Assembly: GCA_030812955.1 (NCBI GenBank)
Contig: JAUSTR010000001.1
Coordinates: forward strand, 62,001-126,000
DNA from: Bacillus alveayuensis
GTDB lineage: Bacteria > Bacillota > Bacilli > Bacillales > Aeribacillaceae
Reading direction: 5' to 3'
Length of the DNA stretch: 64,000 bases
Shown: positions 8,411-16,734 of the stretch, in pieces
Position numbering within the stretch: position 1 is the stretch's first letter
Layout: every line of letters begins with the position of its first letter
The notes under the pieces: model-generated
What the model was told of the DNA's origin: nothing
What the model saw: the letters and a program-made list of their open reading frames with translations, nothing else
The model's database searches: none
Translations under genes and position numbers: made by a program

Positions 8411-8606
8411 GGCTATTTTCGTAAAATTTGTTGCTTTTCGACTGTCCATGAACCGAACAAAGCACGTGGTCGGACAAATGATATTTGTCCGACCATCACC
8501 TTTTGTTCGGTTCACGTCACATTAATGTGTGACATAGCAAGCGTGTCGCTTGCTTGGACAGTCGAAAAGCTATGGTTGTAAAGCAACAATCTTTTAGAAA
8601 AGAGCC
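8411..8606. mobile_element. ISL3-like MITE, copy 1 (196 bp)
   Basis: Non-coding element. The left end GGCTATTTTCGTAAAATTTG and the complement of the right end, GGCTCTTTTCTAAAAGATTG, are imperfect inverted repeats, and both continue into TTGCTTT. The flanks are a perfect 8-bp duplication TTTTGGTT (8403-8410 and 8607-8614). Inside are nested hairpins: TGGTCGGACAAAT/ATTTGTCCGACCA, the outer pair GAACCGAACAAA/TTTGTTCGGTTC, and GCAAGCG/CGCTTGC. It is nearly the same as 15556-15750. The 8-bp duplication and GGCTCTT ends match what is known of ISL3-family insertion sequences; with no transposase it would depend on one elsewhere. Confidence 0.85.
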
Positions 8607-8662
8607 TTTTGGTTAAAGTAATAAAATGGAACAACGCTCGGCGCTCTTGTTCATGATTAAAC

Positions 8663-9967
8663 TTAATGAGCGCCAAGGAAGAAAAGCTGGTAGAAGAATA
8701 AAGCTGCGAAAATATATAGGAACGGATGAACTTGTTTAGCTTTTCCTTTAACAATTTTCATTAAAGGGTAGGAAATAAACCCTAAAGCAATTCCTGTTGC
8801 AATACTTGAGGTAAGCGGCATGCTTAAAATGACTAAAAAGGCTGGGAAAGCTTCGTCAATCTCTTTCCAATTAATTTCGGCAATCGCTCCCATCATTAAA
8901 CTTCCAACGATAATAAGCGCTGGAGCGGTAATCGCTGATACACTTGAAACGGCGGCGATGGTTGGACTAAAAAAGGCGGTAAAGCAGAATAAAATGGCTA
9001 CAACGAGAGACGTTAAGCCTGTCCGCCCACCTGCAGCAACTCCTGAAGATGATTCGATATATGCGCTTGTTGGCGAAGTTCCAAACATGGCTCCGATCGT
9101 TGCCGCAATCGAATCAGAAAGAAGTGCTTTTCGGGCGCGAGGCATTTCATTGTCCTTCATTAATCCTGCTTGTTTAGCTACACCAATCATCGTACCAGTC
9201 GTATCAAAGATCGTAACAATTAGGAAAGAAAAGACAACCGTATATAAACTATATTGTATAACATCACCTAGAGCTGTCACCGGATTTGCGACAATGATTC
9301 CTTCTGGAAGCTTCGGTAAAGATGTAAAACCGTTTTGAAATGAAAGCTGGCCAGTAAAGAAAGCGATGAAGCCTGTCGCGATCATTCCAATAAATAGAGC
9401 ACCATGAATGTTTCGGCTCATCAGGATAAGCGTTATGGCTAAACCAGCAAGTGCTAGTAAAACAGATGGTGAATGCAAATCGCCAAGAGTAACTAAATTT
9501 GTTGGATGATCAGCAATAATTCCCGTCATTCTTAAGCCAATAAAAGCAATAAAGAGTCCAATACCAGCTGTTATCCCATTTTTTAAACTATTCGGAATCG
9601 ATTCGATTAATTGCTTTCGAAAAGGTGTTAATGAAAGAATGATGAAAATGATACCAGCAATGAAAACAGCAGAAAATGCTACTTGATAGGAAATATTCTC
9701 ATGAGCTCCAACTACGGTGTAGGCAAAATAGGCGTTTAAGCCCATCCCTGGTGCAATAGCAATTGGATAATTAGCCGAAAGGGCCATCCAAAGAGTTCCA
9801 ATGACAGTGGCAATAATAGTCGCAGTAAATACTTGATCGAATGGTACGCCGGCATCCGAAAGAATAATTGGGTTCACAACTACGATATACACCATTGTTA
9901 AAAAAGTTGTTAAGCCCGCAATAATTTCTGTTTTCACATTTGTCCCATTCTCTTTTAAGTTAAACAT
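8663..9967 (-). CDS. pbuG: Hypoxanthine/guanine permease PbuG (NCS2/AzgA-type)
   Basis: Proton-coupled uptake of hypoxanthine and guanine across the cytoplasmic membrane for purine salvage. The 434-residue protein is highly hydrophobic with about 12-14 membrane segments. It begins with the PbuG/PbuO signature ENGTNVKTEIIAGLTTFLTM followed by PIAIAPGMGLNAYFAY. FGTSPTSAYIESSSGVAAGG carries the nucleobase-site motif. AGGAGG precedes the ATG. A PurR-like pair of boxes lies upstream (9981-10026). Its 3' end is followed by a mobile element and then a terminator. It could be the paralogue PbuO; the two are hard to tell apart from sequence alone. Confidence 0.88.
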   Translation of the reverse strand: MFNLKENGTNVKTEIIAGLTTFLTMVYIVVVNPIILSDAGVPFDQVFTATIIATVIGTLWMALSANYPIAIAPGMGLNAYFAYTVVGAHENISYQVAFSAVFIAGIIFIILSLTPFRKQLIESIPNSLKNGITAGIGLFIAFIGLRMTGIIADHPTNLVTLGDLHSPSVLLALAGLAITLILMSRNIHGALFIGMIATGFIAFFTGQLSFQNGFTSLPKLPEGIIVANPVTALGDVIQYSLYTVVFSFLIVTIFDTTGTMIGVAKQAGLMKDNEMPRARKALLSDSIAATIGAMFGTSPTSAYIESSSGVAAGGRTGLTSLVVAILFCFTAFFSPTIAAVSSVSAITAPALIIVGSLMMGAIAEINWKEIDEAFPAFLVILSMPLTSSIATGIALGFISYPLMKIVKGKAKQVHPFLYIFAALFFYQLFFLGAH

Positions 9968-9980
9968 CGGAAACCTCCTG

Positions 9981-10026
9981 TAAATACGAACATTTTTTCA
10001 AGACATTTATTATAATATTCGTTTTT
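9981..10026 (-). promoter_or_regulatory. PurR-like operator (two PurBoxes) upstream of pbuG
   Basis: On the minus strand AAAACGAATATT and ATGTTCGTATTT form an inverted pair. The CGAA and TTCG cores are 27 bases apart, which fits 14-bp PurBoxes separated by about 17 bp as described for the B. subtilis PurR regulon. A TATAAT-like block lies between. No purine riboswitch is seen in the short leader. Confidence 0.55.
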
Positions 10027-10128
10027 ATAAATATATGCAAGAGAAAAATGTATAAAGATGAACATTCATGCTATGATAGTTTGATGAATATAAAAAATTT
10101 TACTTCGAACGTAGAAAGGAAAGTAAAG

Positions 10129-11523
10129 ATGAATTGGTTAGAAGAAGTGTTCAAACGAAAAGAAGAAATTATTCAGGAAACACAAAGTTTTCTTCGGATA
10201 AAAAGCGTCTTAGATGAGGAAACGAAAGACCTCGGAACACCATTTGGGAAAGGGATACAGGAGGCTCTTCACTATTTGCTAGAAAAAGGTAACCGAGATG
10301 GCTTTGGAACGAAAAATGTTGATGGCTATGCTGGACATATCGAGATGGGAGAAGGTAAAGAATTAGTCGGTATTCTTTGTCACATTGATGTCGTTCCAGA
10401 AGGAGACGGTTGGTCGGTGGATCCATTTGGAGCAGAAATTCATGACGGGAAAATTTATGCTCGAGGTGCGCTCGATGATAAAGGGCCGACAATGGCTGTT
10501 TATTTTGCGATGAAGATCGTAAAAGAGCTGAATTTGCCGTTGTCTAAACGTGTACGGATGATTATAGGAACGGATGAAGAAAGCGAGTGGCGTTGTGTGG
10601 ATCATTATTTTAAACAAGAGGAAATGCCAACGATCGGTTTTGCTCCAGATGCGGATTTTCCGATTATTTACGCAGAAAAAGGGATTATCGATGTAAAGTT
10701 ATCCGTTCATCTTCATCATTTAAGTGGAAATGGAAAAACGATGTTAACAAGCTTTCAAGCGGGCAGACGCTTTAATATGGTGCCAGATTATGCAAAAGCT
10801 ATATTGAAGAATGGTGAAAACAAAGTGGACATCGAGAAGTCATTTAAAACCTTTTTACAAAATGAAGGCGTGAATGGTGTGGTAAAGTTACAAAATAACA
10901 ATCTTATTTTGGAGCTTGAAGGAATTTCTGCACATGCAATGGAACCTAATAACGGTGTAAATGCTGGTATGCTATTGGCTAAATTTTTACAGCGTCAAGA
11001 TTTAGATGAAAAGGGAAAATACTTTGTTGATTGGCTAGTCACACATTTTCAACATGATACGCGCGGCCAGGCTTTACAAATAGCCTTTCATGACCATATT
11101 AGCGGTGACCTAACAGTAAATGTCGGAATCATTCGTTACAAAGGAGATGGCGAAAATGAAATTGGTATCAATATACGTTATCCCGTAACGCAAATGGGAG
11201 AGGAAATACATCAACGATTAAAAAAATTGGAAAAAGCAACTATAACACATTTTTCTGATTCAAAACCTCATTTCGTTGATGAACAACATCCTCTTATTCA
11301 AACGTTAAAACGTGTTTATGAAGAACAAACCGGTGAGGAAGCGAAGCTGATCTCAATCGGTGGCGGTACTTATGCACGTGCCTTAAAGGCTGGCGTTGCT
11401 TTCGGGCCCTTGTTCCCAGGCAGAGAAGACGTTGTTCATCAAAAGGATGAATATATTTACATTGACGATTTGCTAAAAGCAACGGCTATTTATGCACAGG
11501 CCATCTATGAATTAGCAAAGTAA
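10129..11523 (+). CDS. pepV: Dipeptidase PepV (M20 family; B. subtilis YtjP)
   Basis: Zinc metallopeptidase that splits dipeptides (Xaa-His and others) in the cytoplasm. The zinc and catalytic signature HIDVVPEGDGW starts near residue 85; the bridging Asp is in ALDDKGPTMA and the general base in GTDEESEW. A lid domain follows, and GGGTYARAL carries the last zinc-site region. The start at 10129 (MNWLEEVFKRKEEI) follows GAAAGGA with good spacing and matches relatives; an in-frame ATG at 10048 has no ribosome site. Length 464 residues, normal for PepV. It appears to be transcribed alone. Confidence 0.92.
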   Translation: MNWLEEVFKRKEEIIQETQSFLRIKSVLDEETKDLGTPFGKGIQEALHYLLEKGNRDGFGTKNVDGYAGHIEMGEGKELVGILCHIDVVPEGDGWSVDPFGAEIHDGKIYARGALDDKGPTMAVYFAMKIVKELNLPLSKRVRMIIGTDEESEWRCVDHYFKQEEMPTIGFAPDADFPIIYAEKGIIDVKLSVHLHHLSGNGKTMLTSFQAGRRFNMVPDYAKAILKNGENKVDIEKSFKTFLQNEGVNGVVKLQNNNLILELEGISAHAMEPNNGVNAGMLLAKFLQRQDLDEKGKYFVDWLVTHFQHDTRGQALQIAFHDHISGDLTVNVGIIRYKGDGENEIGINIRYPVTQMGEEIHQRLKKLEKATITHFSDSKPHFVDEQHPLIQTLKRVYEEQTGEEAKLISIGGGTYARALKAGVAFGPLFPGREDVVHQKDEYIYIDDLLKATAIYAQAIYELAK

Positions 11524-11626
11524 AGTTTTTCAAAAAATAAATGTTGTGATAGTATTGATCATGATCTTATTCCTAATTATGGAATCGATTTTTCAGAGCT
11601 TAATGAAATAGAAAGAAGGGAAGGAT

Positions 11627-12799
11627 ATGGAAGTTTTTATCAACAGAGCCGATCGGGCCACAAACATATATTTTTACTTGTTTTATTTTTTTGTCTTTTT
11701 TGGATTCGGTTCTTTGTTTCCGCTTCTTTCTGTTTATTTAAAAGATGTGGTAGGGTTAACAGGGAGCCAAATTGGAATCGTCATGTCCATTAGCCCAATC
11801 GTCATGATTATCGTTCAACCGATTTGGGGAATGGTTAGCGATGCAACGAGGAAACCAATTGTGATTTTAACTACTTCTTTAATTTTCGCAGCATTTTTTG
11901 GACTTATTTTTTCTTTTTTAGAAAACTATTACTTTATTATTCTCATTTCAGTTTTGCTTGCTATTGTACAAAGTGCCGTCGTTCCGTTGTCGGATAGTGT
12001 GGCGATGAATTACGTCCAACGAACGAATATCGAGTACGGATCGATACGTCTATGGGGAGCAATAGGATTTGCTGTAGCGGCGCTCGTCGTCGGTTGGTTA
12101 TCAGAAACCGTTCATTTAAAAATGATTTTTTATTCCTTTGCCATCGTTTTTTGCATATCCGCCTTTATGGCTCTTCAGCTTCCGAAAGAGAGCGACTCCC
12201 TGCATGTGAGTATAAAGGATGGATTATTAAAATTAAAAAAAGTACCACAATACTTTTTATTTTTAGTATGTACGTTTCTCATCCTAGGACCAATTTTAGC
12301 TAATAATATTTATTTTGGTATTTTCGTTGATGAGCTTGGGGGAGGATTAGCAGGAGTTGGACTAGCTTTTTTGCTAGGAGCCGGAAGTGAGGCGCCTTTT
12401 ATGAAAGCGGTAGGCCATTTTATTCAAAAGCTCGGTATACATAAAGTATTATGCTTAGCAGCACTTGTATCAGCTTTAAGGTGGGGACTATATGTATTTG
12501 AACCGCCGCTTTGGGCGGTATATGCCACAATATTTATGCAAGGTTTTTCGATAGGGCTATTTATTCCAGCTTCCTTGCAATATGTTCGTGAAATTACGCC
12601 TAAAAGTGTTGGCGCTACTGCTATTTCACTTTATTCAGCAATTGGAAACGGCTTAGGAAATTGGTTTTGTACATTTATAGGAGGAATGATTTTAGAGGCT
12701 TTTCGAGTTGTAGGAGTTTATATGTTTTTTACAGCATGTACAGTTATCGGAATGAGTTTATTACTTCTCATCCCTATAATGAATGATAGGAAAGGCTGA
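11627..12799 (+). CDS. MFS transporter (MFS_1-like / nucleoside-sugar symporter branch)
   Basis: 390 residues with 12 predicted membrane helices, beginning FYLFYFFVFFGFGSLFPLLSVYLK. SPIVMIIVQPIWGMVSDATRKP is the loop 2-3 MFS motif, and YGSIRLWGAIGFA is typical of the LacY/NupG-like MFS_1_like group (similar to B. subtilis YwbF). Substrate not predictable. GAAGGGAAGG precedes the ATG. It converges on ytkP, and the two genes share a terminator hairpin that includes both stop codons. Confidence 0.8.
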   Translation: MEVFINRADRATNIYFYLFYFFVFFGFGSLFPLLSVYLKDVVGLTGSQIGIVMSISPIVMIIVQPIWGMVSDATRKPIVILTTSLIFAAFFGLIFSFLENYYFIILISVLLAIVQSAVVPLSDSVAMNYVQRTNIEYGSIRLWGAIGFAVAALVVGWLSETVHLKMIFYSFAIVFCISAFMALQLPKESDSLHVSIKDGLLKLKKVPQYFLFLVCTFLILGPILANNIYFGIFVDELGGGLAGVGLAFLLGAGSEAPFMKAVGHFIQKLGIHKVLCLAALVSALRWGLYVFEPPLWAVYATIFMQGFSIGLFIPASLQYVREITPKSVGATAISLYSAIGNGLGNWFCTFIGGMILEAFRVVGVYMFFTACTVIGMSLLLLIPIMNDRKG

Positions 12800-12814
12800 T
12801 TCAGCAAATCAGCC
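12794..12814. terminator. Hairpin shared by the two converging genes, containing both stop codons
   Basis: GGCTGATT (12794-12801) and AATCAGCC (12807-12814) are perfect arms around a 5-base loop. The plus-strand arm encodes Gly-stop of the MFS gene and the complementary arm encodes Gly-stop of ytkP. Only weak T-runs follow, so efficiency is uncertain. Confidence 0.65.
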
Positions 12815-13738
12815 TCTGAATAAATCACTAGAAAGATATCGTTCTCCAGTGTCTGCCGTCATACAAACGACGACATCATCTTTAGATAGTCGTTTTGCGA
12901 CTTGAATAGCTGCATAACACGCTGCCCCAGAGGACGGTCCAACTAATATGCCTTCTTCCAAAGCAAGGCGCCGAGTAATATCATAGGCATCTTCATCTTT
13001 CACTTGAATAATTTCATCATAAACGTTTGTATTTAAAATCGGTGGGATAAAGCCTGGGCTTGTGCCGACAAGCTTATGTTTGCCGGGCTTTCCTCCTGAT
13101 AAAACAGGGGAGCCGGCTGGTTCTACAACATGAACAGTTAATTGTTTATAATGTTTCTTTAATTCTTCACCAGTTCCGGTAATGGTTCCTCCTGTTCCCG
13201 CTGTTGCGATAAATGCTGATAATGGCTTTCCGATTTTCTCCATTGCTTCGATAATTTCTAATGCTGTTGTCGTACGGTGTGCATCAGGATTTGATTCATT
13301 TTCAAACTGCATTGGGATGAAGCTGTTCGGAATTTTTTCTGCTAATTCATGAGCCTTTTTAATGGCACCAGGCATTTTTTCATCCCCTGGAGTTAACACA
13401 ACTTCTGCACCGTATGCCTTTAACAGATTTATTCTTTCTTGTGTCATTGTATCAGGCATAACAAGAATCGCCCGATAGCCTCTCGCTGCAGCATTCATGG
13501 CAAGTCCAATTCCAGTGTTTCCACTAGTCGGTTCAATTATTGTGGCTCCAGGCTTTAGCTTCCCTTCTTTTTCTGCTTGAATGATCATATTGTAAGCAGC
13601 ACGGTCTTTAACGCTTCTACTTGGATTAAAATATTCAAGCTTCACGTATATCGACGCTCCATTTTCTGGAGCCACGCGGTTTAATTTTACTAAAGGGGTT
13701 TGCCCAATTAAGTCTGCCATATTTTCAACTACTCGCAT
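12809..13738 (-). CDS. ytkP: Cysteine synthase-like PLP enzyme (YtkP)
   Basis: Fold-type II PLP enzyme of the O-acetylserine (thiol)-lyase family: makes cysteine from O-acetylserine and sulfide or a related beta-replacement product. The PLP Lys is K44 in NPSRSVKDRA, the substrate loop is PTSGNTGIGLAM, the phosphate-binding glycine loop is TAGTGGTITGTGEELK, and the PLP-N1 Ser is in GPSSGAA. Length 309 residues. Position between pepV and thpR matches B. subtilis ytkP, a paralogue of CysK whose physiological role is less clear. The minus-strand start at 13738 follows GGAAG. Confidence 0.88.
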   Translation of the reverse strand: MRVVENMADLIGQTPLVKLNRVAPENGASIYVKLEYFNPSRSVKDRAAYNMIIQAEKEGKLKPGATIIEPTSGNTGIGLAMNAAARGYRAILVMPDTMTQERINLLKAYGAEVVLTPGDEKMPGAIKKAHELAEKIPNSFIPMQFENESNPDAHRTTTALEIIEAMEKIGKPLSAFIATAGTGGTITGTGEELKKHYKQLTVHVVEPAGSPVLSGGKPGKHKLVGTSPGFIPPILNTNVYDEIIQVKDEDAYDITRRLALEEGILVGPSSGAACYAAIQVAKRLSKDDVVVCMTADTGERYLSSDLFRG

Positions 13739-13904
13739 TTTTACACTTCCTTTCCCCTTACTTTCGTCATAATCATATCATAATTTTTTGTCTATTCCTA
13801 TTTCCTTACTTTGCTTTATTGGACTAAAAGCTTTAACATATGCAAATCTGTTCCTTCTTTGTTACAATATTTTCAAAACAACCTAATTTTAGGAGATGTC
13901 ATGT

Positions 13905-14456
13905 ATGAAGCCTCATTATTTTTTAGCTGTTGATCTTTCAAAAGAAATTAACAATAGCATATATCAGTGGACAAGTGAAATAAAGAGGAAATGGCCGTTC
14001 GACAAATGGGTATACCGTGAAGATTATCATATTACCCTCGCTTTTTTAGGGCCTATTGAAAGTGAAAAGCAATTAGAACGGTTATATAGAGATGTGTCAG
14101 ATGCGATAAAAGGGGTTGGTCCATTTTCTTTACAAATTTCAGACATCGGAGTATTTGGACGACCTGAATCACCGCGCATTTTATGGGTAGGTATTGAAAA
14201 AAGTAAAGAACTAGATGAACTCAGAAATCGTGTTTACAACGCTTGTGTACAAATTGGTTTTTCACTTGATTCCAGGGCTTTTAAACCGCATATAACCGTT
14301 GCCAGAAAATATAAAGGAAAACATCCTTTTATCATTAAGGAAGTGGACCGTTCTTCCTTGAAAAAAATGGATTTTCAAGTCGGTTCGATAAAACTTTTTC
14401 AAACGAATGTCAATCAAATTCCAAAATATGAACGAATACGTGAATTCGTATTTTAA
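13905..14456 (+). CDS. thpR: RNA 2',3'-cyclic phosphodiesterase (ThpR/LigT, 2H family; YtlP)
   Basis: 2H phosphoesterase that opens 2',3'-cyclic phosphates on RNA and in reverse can act as 2'-5' RNA ligase. Both catalytic motifs are intact: HITL at residues 42-45 and HITV at 129-132. Length is 183 residues from the ATG at 13905, nine bases after AGGAG; the ATG at 13896 is too close to the ribosome site. It is 21 bp upstream of an lrgA-type gene, probably co-transcribed. Confidence 0.9.
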   Translation: MKPHYFLAVDLSKEINNSIYQWTSEIKRKWPFDKWVYREDYHITLAFLGPIESEKQLERLYRDVSDAIKGVGPFSLQISDIGVFGRPESPRILWVGIEKSKELDELRNRVYNACVQIGFSLDSRAFKPHITVARKYKGKHPFIIKEVDRSSLKKMDFQVGSIKLFQTNVNQIPKYERIREFVF

Positions 14457-14477
14457 TGTTTTGATGGAGGATATAAA

Positions 14478-14873
14478 ATGCATTCATGGATGAAAATTGT
14501 TATACAAGTAATATTTCTTTATTTGATCTATTTTTTTGGTGTGTTTTTACAGAATCTATTTCATTTAATGATTCCTGGTAGTATTATTGGCATGATAATC
14601 TTGTTTGTTTTGCTACAGGCCAATTTTTTTCAAAAAGAGTGGGTAAAAGATGGGAGTTTATTTCTTGTCAAGTATTTGCCACTTTTATTTATTCCAGCCA
14701 CGGTTGGAATTATGCAATATTTACTTCTCTTTACCTCGAAAGGTTTTCTTACAGTGATCGTCGTTCTTATCAGTACAGTATTAGTGATGATTTCCTCATC
14801 ATGGATTTGTCAACAGTTATCAGAAAGAAAGGAAGATGTTAATAAGATTAAAGAAAGGAAGTATAGTGGATGA
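14478..14873 (+). CDS. lrgA: Holin-like CidA/LrgA family membrane protein
   Basis: 131 residues with four hydrophobic helices (about residues 5-25, 32-50, 63-83, 88-110), an N-terminal MHSWMKIVIQVIFLY and a charged C-tail. This is the LrgA/CidA architecture, proposed to form holin-like pores, or to export metabolites such as pyruvate or glycolate with LrgB. Family members cannot be assigned to holin or antiholin by sequence. GGAGG lies upstream of the ATG. It overlaps the lrgB-type gene by 4 bp (ATGA), so the two are translated together. Confidence 0.88.
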   Translation: MHSWMKIVIQVIFLYLIYFFGVFLQNLFHLMIPGSIIGMIILFVLLQANFFQKEWVKDGSLFLVKYLPLLFIPATVGIMQYLLLFTSKGFLTVIVVLISTVLVMISSSWICQQLSERKEDVNKIKERKYSG

Positions 14874-15556
14874 AGATTGCTTTTGCACTATTTATGGTAT
14901 TGTTGACGACAATAATCTATTTATGGATGACGAAAGTGTATCAACGTTTTCATTTTCCTATTCTTGTACCGATTGCGACTTCTACGGTTGTCATCATTTT
15001 GTTCTTATCTCTTTTTCATATTTCATATGAAGACTACATGCTTGGTGGTAAATGGATTGATGAACTTTTAGGTCCAGCCGTTGTCGCATTGGCTTATCCT
15101 TTATATGAAAATCGAAAACAATTGAAAGAACATTTTCTCCCAATTGTTGCAAGTGTTTTCGCTGGTACAGTGATCGGACTACTTTCAGGCATTTATTTAT
15201 CATTATTATTAGACGTGGATGAAAATCTCCTTCTTTCATTAGCACCAAAGTCCGTCACCTCACCTGTAGCAATGGATATTGCGACCATAATCGGCGGAAT
15301 ACCCGCACTAGCTGCCGTTTATGTCATGGTTGCTGGAATTAGCGGAGCGATGTTTGGACCATATATTTTAAAATTTTTTAACATTCATCACCCGATTGCT
15401 GTCGGAATTGGTTTTGGAGCAGCATCGCACGGAATTGGCATGGCAAAAGCTTATGAATTTGGTCGATTACAGGGGGCCATTAGCTCAATATCCATGACGT
15501 TAAGTGCTGTGTTTGCTTCCATACTAAGTCCATTCGTCATTCAGTTATTTATTTAG
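14870..15556 (+). CDS. lrgB: LrgB/CidB family membrane protein
   Basis: Partner of the preceding protein; 228 residues with several membrane helices and the conserved LrgB core LAPKSVTSPVAMDIATIIGG and FGAASHGIGMAKAYEFG. Acts in the cytoplasmic membrane in autolysis control or pyruvate/glycolate movement, as known for LrgAB/PftAB/CidAB. The last base of its TAG stop is the first base of the inserted element at 15556-15750. Without the insertion the codon would read TAA at the same place, so the protein is unchanged. Confidence 0.88.
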   Translation: MKIAFALFMVLLTTIIYLWMTKVYQRFHFPILVPIATSTVVIILFLSLFHISYEDYMLGGKWIDELLGPAVVALAYPLYENRKQLKEHFLPIVASVFAGTVIGLLSGIYLSLLLDVDENLLLSLAPKSVTSPVAMDIATIIGGIPALAAVYVMVAGISGAMFGPYILKFFNIHHPIAVGIGFGAASHGIGMAKAYEFGRLQGAISSISMTLSAVFASILSPFVIQLFI

Positions 15557-15750
15557 GCTGTTTTCGTAAGCTTTGTTGCTTTCCGACTGTCCATGAACTG
15601 AACAAAGCACGTGGTCGGACAAATCACAGTTGTCCGACCATCACCTTTTTGTTCGGTTCACGTCACGCTTGCAAGTGACATAGCAAGCGTATCGCTTGCC
15701 TATGAAAGTCGAAAAGCTATAGTAAAGCAACAATCTTTTAGAAAAGAGCC
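15556..15750. mobile_element. ISL3-like MITE, copy 2 (195 bp)
   Basis: Close relative of 8411-8606 with ends GGCTGTTTTCGTAAGC and AGAAAAGAGCC. The flanks are a perfect 8-bp duplication TTTATTTA (15548-15555 and 15751-15758). It holds the same chain of internal hairpins (GGTCGGACAA/TTGTCCGACC, GCAAGCG/CGCTTGC). The duplicated target is the end of lrgB, and the 5' side of ytlQ lies 27 bp beyond. No open frame with a ribosome site is inside. Confidence 0.87.
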
Positions 15751-15777
15751 TTTATTTAAAACAGGGGAGGGACAATA

Positions 15778-16533
15778 TTGGCTCAGGTTATTAAAATTGA
15801 GGATTATATTTCCCGATATGAGATTGATCCATATCGCTATTCTAATCAATTTATCCGTTACAAAAAAATACAATGGGATACAATCAAAAACGAAGTAGCT
15901 GATGAATCACTCGATGAGCGAAAACAACAGTTTTTAGAGCATATTTTTTATCATCAAATCATATGGGCTAGTTCGACAGTTCGATCTCAATCGCATGTTA
16001 AAGAAAAATATTATAAGGATCTTTATTTAAAAAATTTTGCTTTACGGTTTCCAGACCAATATTTTCTTATGTATTATCCTGTTTTTTTTATTAAAAATGC
16101 TCCAGTAGAAAGTGAAATTATTTTAATTTGTCCGACTGTAATTTTTTGCATGACAATTTTAGATGGTGAAGAAGATGAAGTGGTGCATGAAGGTGCAGGA
16201 CACTTTTGGATACGACGTAGCCAAAAAGGCGAAAAAAGATTACTTGCACCGACTATACCTTTAAACCGAACAGAAGGAATTGTCAAACAAGCTTTAACAA
16301 AAGCTCAAGTTGAAATGCCTGTTAAAAAACTTATTATCCATAAAAGGGGCTATATTCATGCACCGAAATTATCATTTAACTTTCGAGCAATCGATAAGCG
16401 AGAATATCAGCAATGGTTTGAGAGAATGAAACAACATTCCACCCCGATTAAACATACTCAACTGAAGGTGGTAAAAGCACTTCTATCAATGTGTTTAACG
16501 AATTCGTACGAACGTTTTGAATTTGAACTCTAA
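15778..16533 (+). CDS. ytlQ: Conserved Bacillus protein YtlQ (uncharacterised)
   Basis: 251 residues, soluble, no signal peptide. Recognised from gene position (downstream of thpR) and conserved segments FPDQYFLMYYPVFFIKNAPVE and HKRGYIHAPKLSFNF. The alternation around VESEIILICPTVIFCM could be the core of a nuclease-related (NERD-like) fold, but I do not claim activity. It starts with TTG at 15778 after GGGGAGGG. The mobile element at 15556-15750 ends 27 bp upstream and may have altered its promoter or linkage to the lrgAB-type pair. Confidence 0.75.
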   Translation: MAQVIKIEDYISRYEIDPYRYSNQFIRYKKIQWDTIKNEVADESLDERKQQFLEHIFYHQIIWASSTVRSQSHVKEKYYKDLYLKNFALRFPDQYFLMYYPVFFIKNAPVESEIILICPTVIFCMTILDGEEDEVVHEGAGHFWIRRSQKGEKRLLAPTIPLNRTEGIVKQALTKAQVEMPVKKLIIHKRGYIHAPKLSFNFRAIDKREYQQWFERMKQHSTPIKHTQLKVVKALLSMCLTNSYERFEFEL

Positions 16534-16542
16534 ACGTGTTTA

Positions 16543-16570
16543 GGTGGGAAACTGTCTTCCCGCCTTTTTT
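16543..16570 (+). terminator. Terminator of ytlQ
   Basis: Stem GGTGGGAA/TTCCCGCC with a 6-base loop followed by TTTTTT, 10 bp after the ytlQ stop. Confidence 0.85.
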
Positions 16571-16640
16571 CTAAATGAGAAAACCATTAACAAATGATTT
16601 TATTGTTTCATAATATAGAAGTGGCTATATTACTTCTAAA

Positions 16641-16709
16641 TGTAAACGTTTTTGAGTAACGATGCAAAATTGGTTCTCTTTTCATTTAACAGGACTGTTA
16701 ACGTTTGAA
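16641..16709 (+). promoter_or_regulatory. Two cre-like sites upstream of amyX
   Basis: TGTAAACGTTTTTG (16641-16654) and TGTTAACGTTTGAA (16696-16709) each match 12 of 14 positions or their allowed classes of the CcpA cre consensus (TGWNANCGNTNWCA). The second lies just upstream of the -35 region implied by the TATAAT at 16735-16740, where CcpA binding would repress. The rest of the 16571-16843 gap shows nothing else. Confidence 0.5.
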
Positions 16710-16734
16710 GTCATGTAAAATTGGTAATAAAGGG

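Noticed and set aside
8820..9338. 172-codon plus-strand frame opposite pbuG
   Set aside because: It is antisense to a clear permease gene, has no ribosome site and no recognisable domain; open only because of the codon bias of pbuG.
9968..10047. Purine riboswitch upstream of pbuG
   Set aside because: The leader is too short and lacks the conserved core; a PurR-type operator explains the region better.
10048..10128. Longer N-terminus for PepV from ATG 10048
   Set aside because: No ribosome site, and the family start (MNWLEEV) has GAAAGGA at good spacing at 10129.
15611..15898. Frame of 95 codons starting inside MITE copy 2
   Set aside because: It crosses from the element into the ytlQ start in another frame, with no ribosome site; the similar frame in copy 1 is not conserved.
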